18,639 nucleotides of DNA, taken from positions 1 through 18,639 of the forward strand of contig CAUZJO010000097.1 of the NCBI GenBank assembly GCA_963580245.1. Reading direction: 5' to 3'. A program made the translations under genes and the position numbers. Under the pieces are notes generated by a model. The model had not been told where the DNA came from, searched no databases, and worked only from the letters and a program-made list of their open reading frames with translations. Below are positions 18,383-18,639 of this stretch, piece by piece. This DNA is from CAUZJO01 sp963580245. Lineage in GTDB: Bacteria > Sumerlaeota > Sumerlaeia > MVZB01. Every line of letters begins with the position of its first letter. Position 1 is the first letter of the stretch.

Positions 18383-18402
18383 GGCCTGTTAACACTAAAC
18401 AA

Positions 18403-18431
18403 TTGACTTTCGGGGCGGATGGCGTCATGAT
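18403..18431 (+). promoter_or_regulatory. candidate transposase promoter inside the IS end
   Basis: -35 TTGACT (18403-18408), 17-base spacer, -10 CATGAT (18426-18431). Transcription would start at about the ATG pair at 18438-18443, so the message would have almost no leader. Confidence 0.35.
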
Positions 18432-18437
18432 CCTTTA

Positions 18438-18639
18438 ATGATGCAGATCACTCCCGAACAATACGAAAAGATTGCCCCGTGTTTGCCGAAACAGCGGGGA
18501 AATATCAGCCTGTCCAACCTCCAAGTGCTTAACGCGATCCTCTGCGTGGCGGAACACGGCTGCAAATGGCGCGGCCTGCCGAGCCATTACGGCAACTGGC
18601 ACACGATTTACACTCGCATGAATCGTTGGGCCAAGCGCG
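18438..18639 (+). CDS. IS5-family transposase, 5' part
   Basis: 67 codons are visible before the window ends. The protein starts MMQITPEQYEKIAPCLPKQ and continues with LSNLQVLNAILCVAEHGCKWRGLP and NWHTIYTRMNRWAKR. This is the N-terminal DUF4096-type DNA-binding region of IS5-group transposases, which carry a DDE nuclease domain further on. Two adjacent ATG codons (18438 and 18441) are possible starts. In this group the full transposase is often split into two frames joined by frameshifting; that cannot be judged here. Confidence 0.9.
   Translation, partial: MMQITPEQYEKIAPCLPKQRGNISLSNLQVLNAILCVAEHGCKWRGLPSHYGNWHTIYTRMNRWAKR

Larger units (their letters stand above)
18382..18639 (+). mobile_element. 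left end of an IS5-family insertion sequence
   Basis: Begins with GGGCCTGTTAACACTAA, which looks like a terminal inverted repeat of the IS5 family (IS427-like group), next to a TA that fits the target dinucleotide of that group. A transposase gene starts 56 bases inside. The element continues beyond the window, so the right end and duplicated target cannot be seen. Confidence 0.75.

Overview
The window looks like chromosomal DNA from an uncultured, fairly GC-rich diderm (Gram-negative-type) bacterium. The diderm inference rests on a beta-barrel outer-membrane protein, a Wzt-like polysaccharide-export ATPase and a Tat-exported superoxide dismutase. No rRNA, tRNA or CRISPR is visible. The phylum cannot be fixed from the sequence; several families are of the kind common in Planctomycetes-like and candidate-phylum genomes, but that is only an impression.

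Layout. (1) 1-2271 (+): the 3' end of an unidentified gene, then a glycoside-hydrolase-like TIM-barrel protein with an unclear start. (2) 2272-5263: a damaged surface-polysaccharide segment. It holds a NodB-type polysaccharide deacetylase (-) broken by a one-base frameshift, a divergent Wzt-type ABC ATPase with a C-terminal carbohydrate-binding domain and no permease, and a 53-codon remnant that looks like the first membrane segment of a DUF2079-type protein. (3) 5318-9087 (-): housekeeping genes, namely lysC (aspartate kinase) followed 12 bp later by a deoxyhypusine-synthase-like protein of unknown function, with mnmE upstream on the same strand. (4) 9215-10203 (+): a secreted Fe/Mn superoxide dismutase with a promoter, an upstream inverted repeat and a strong terminator. 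(5) 10224-15588 (-): a two-gene unit encoding an outer-membrane beta-barrel with a long acidic tail and a 1183-residue exported protein built of Ig/PKD-like repeats. (6) 15946-18382 (+): glgA (glycogen synthase) overlapping a PfkB-family sugar kinase. (7) 18382-18639: the left end of an IS5-family insertion sequence, inserted at the stop codon of the kinase.

How the parts fit together: glgA and the kinase form a translationally coupled carbohydrate-storage pair. The barrel plus the repeat protein look like a cell-surface pair and are the best candidate for an undescribed system. The lysC partner is a second uncharacterised but conserved-looking gene. The deacetylase and ABC region shows decay by frameshift and truncation.
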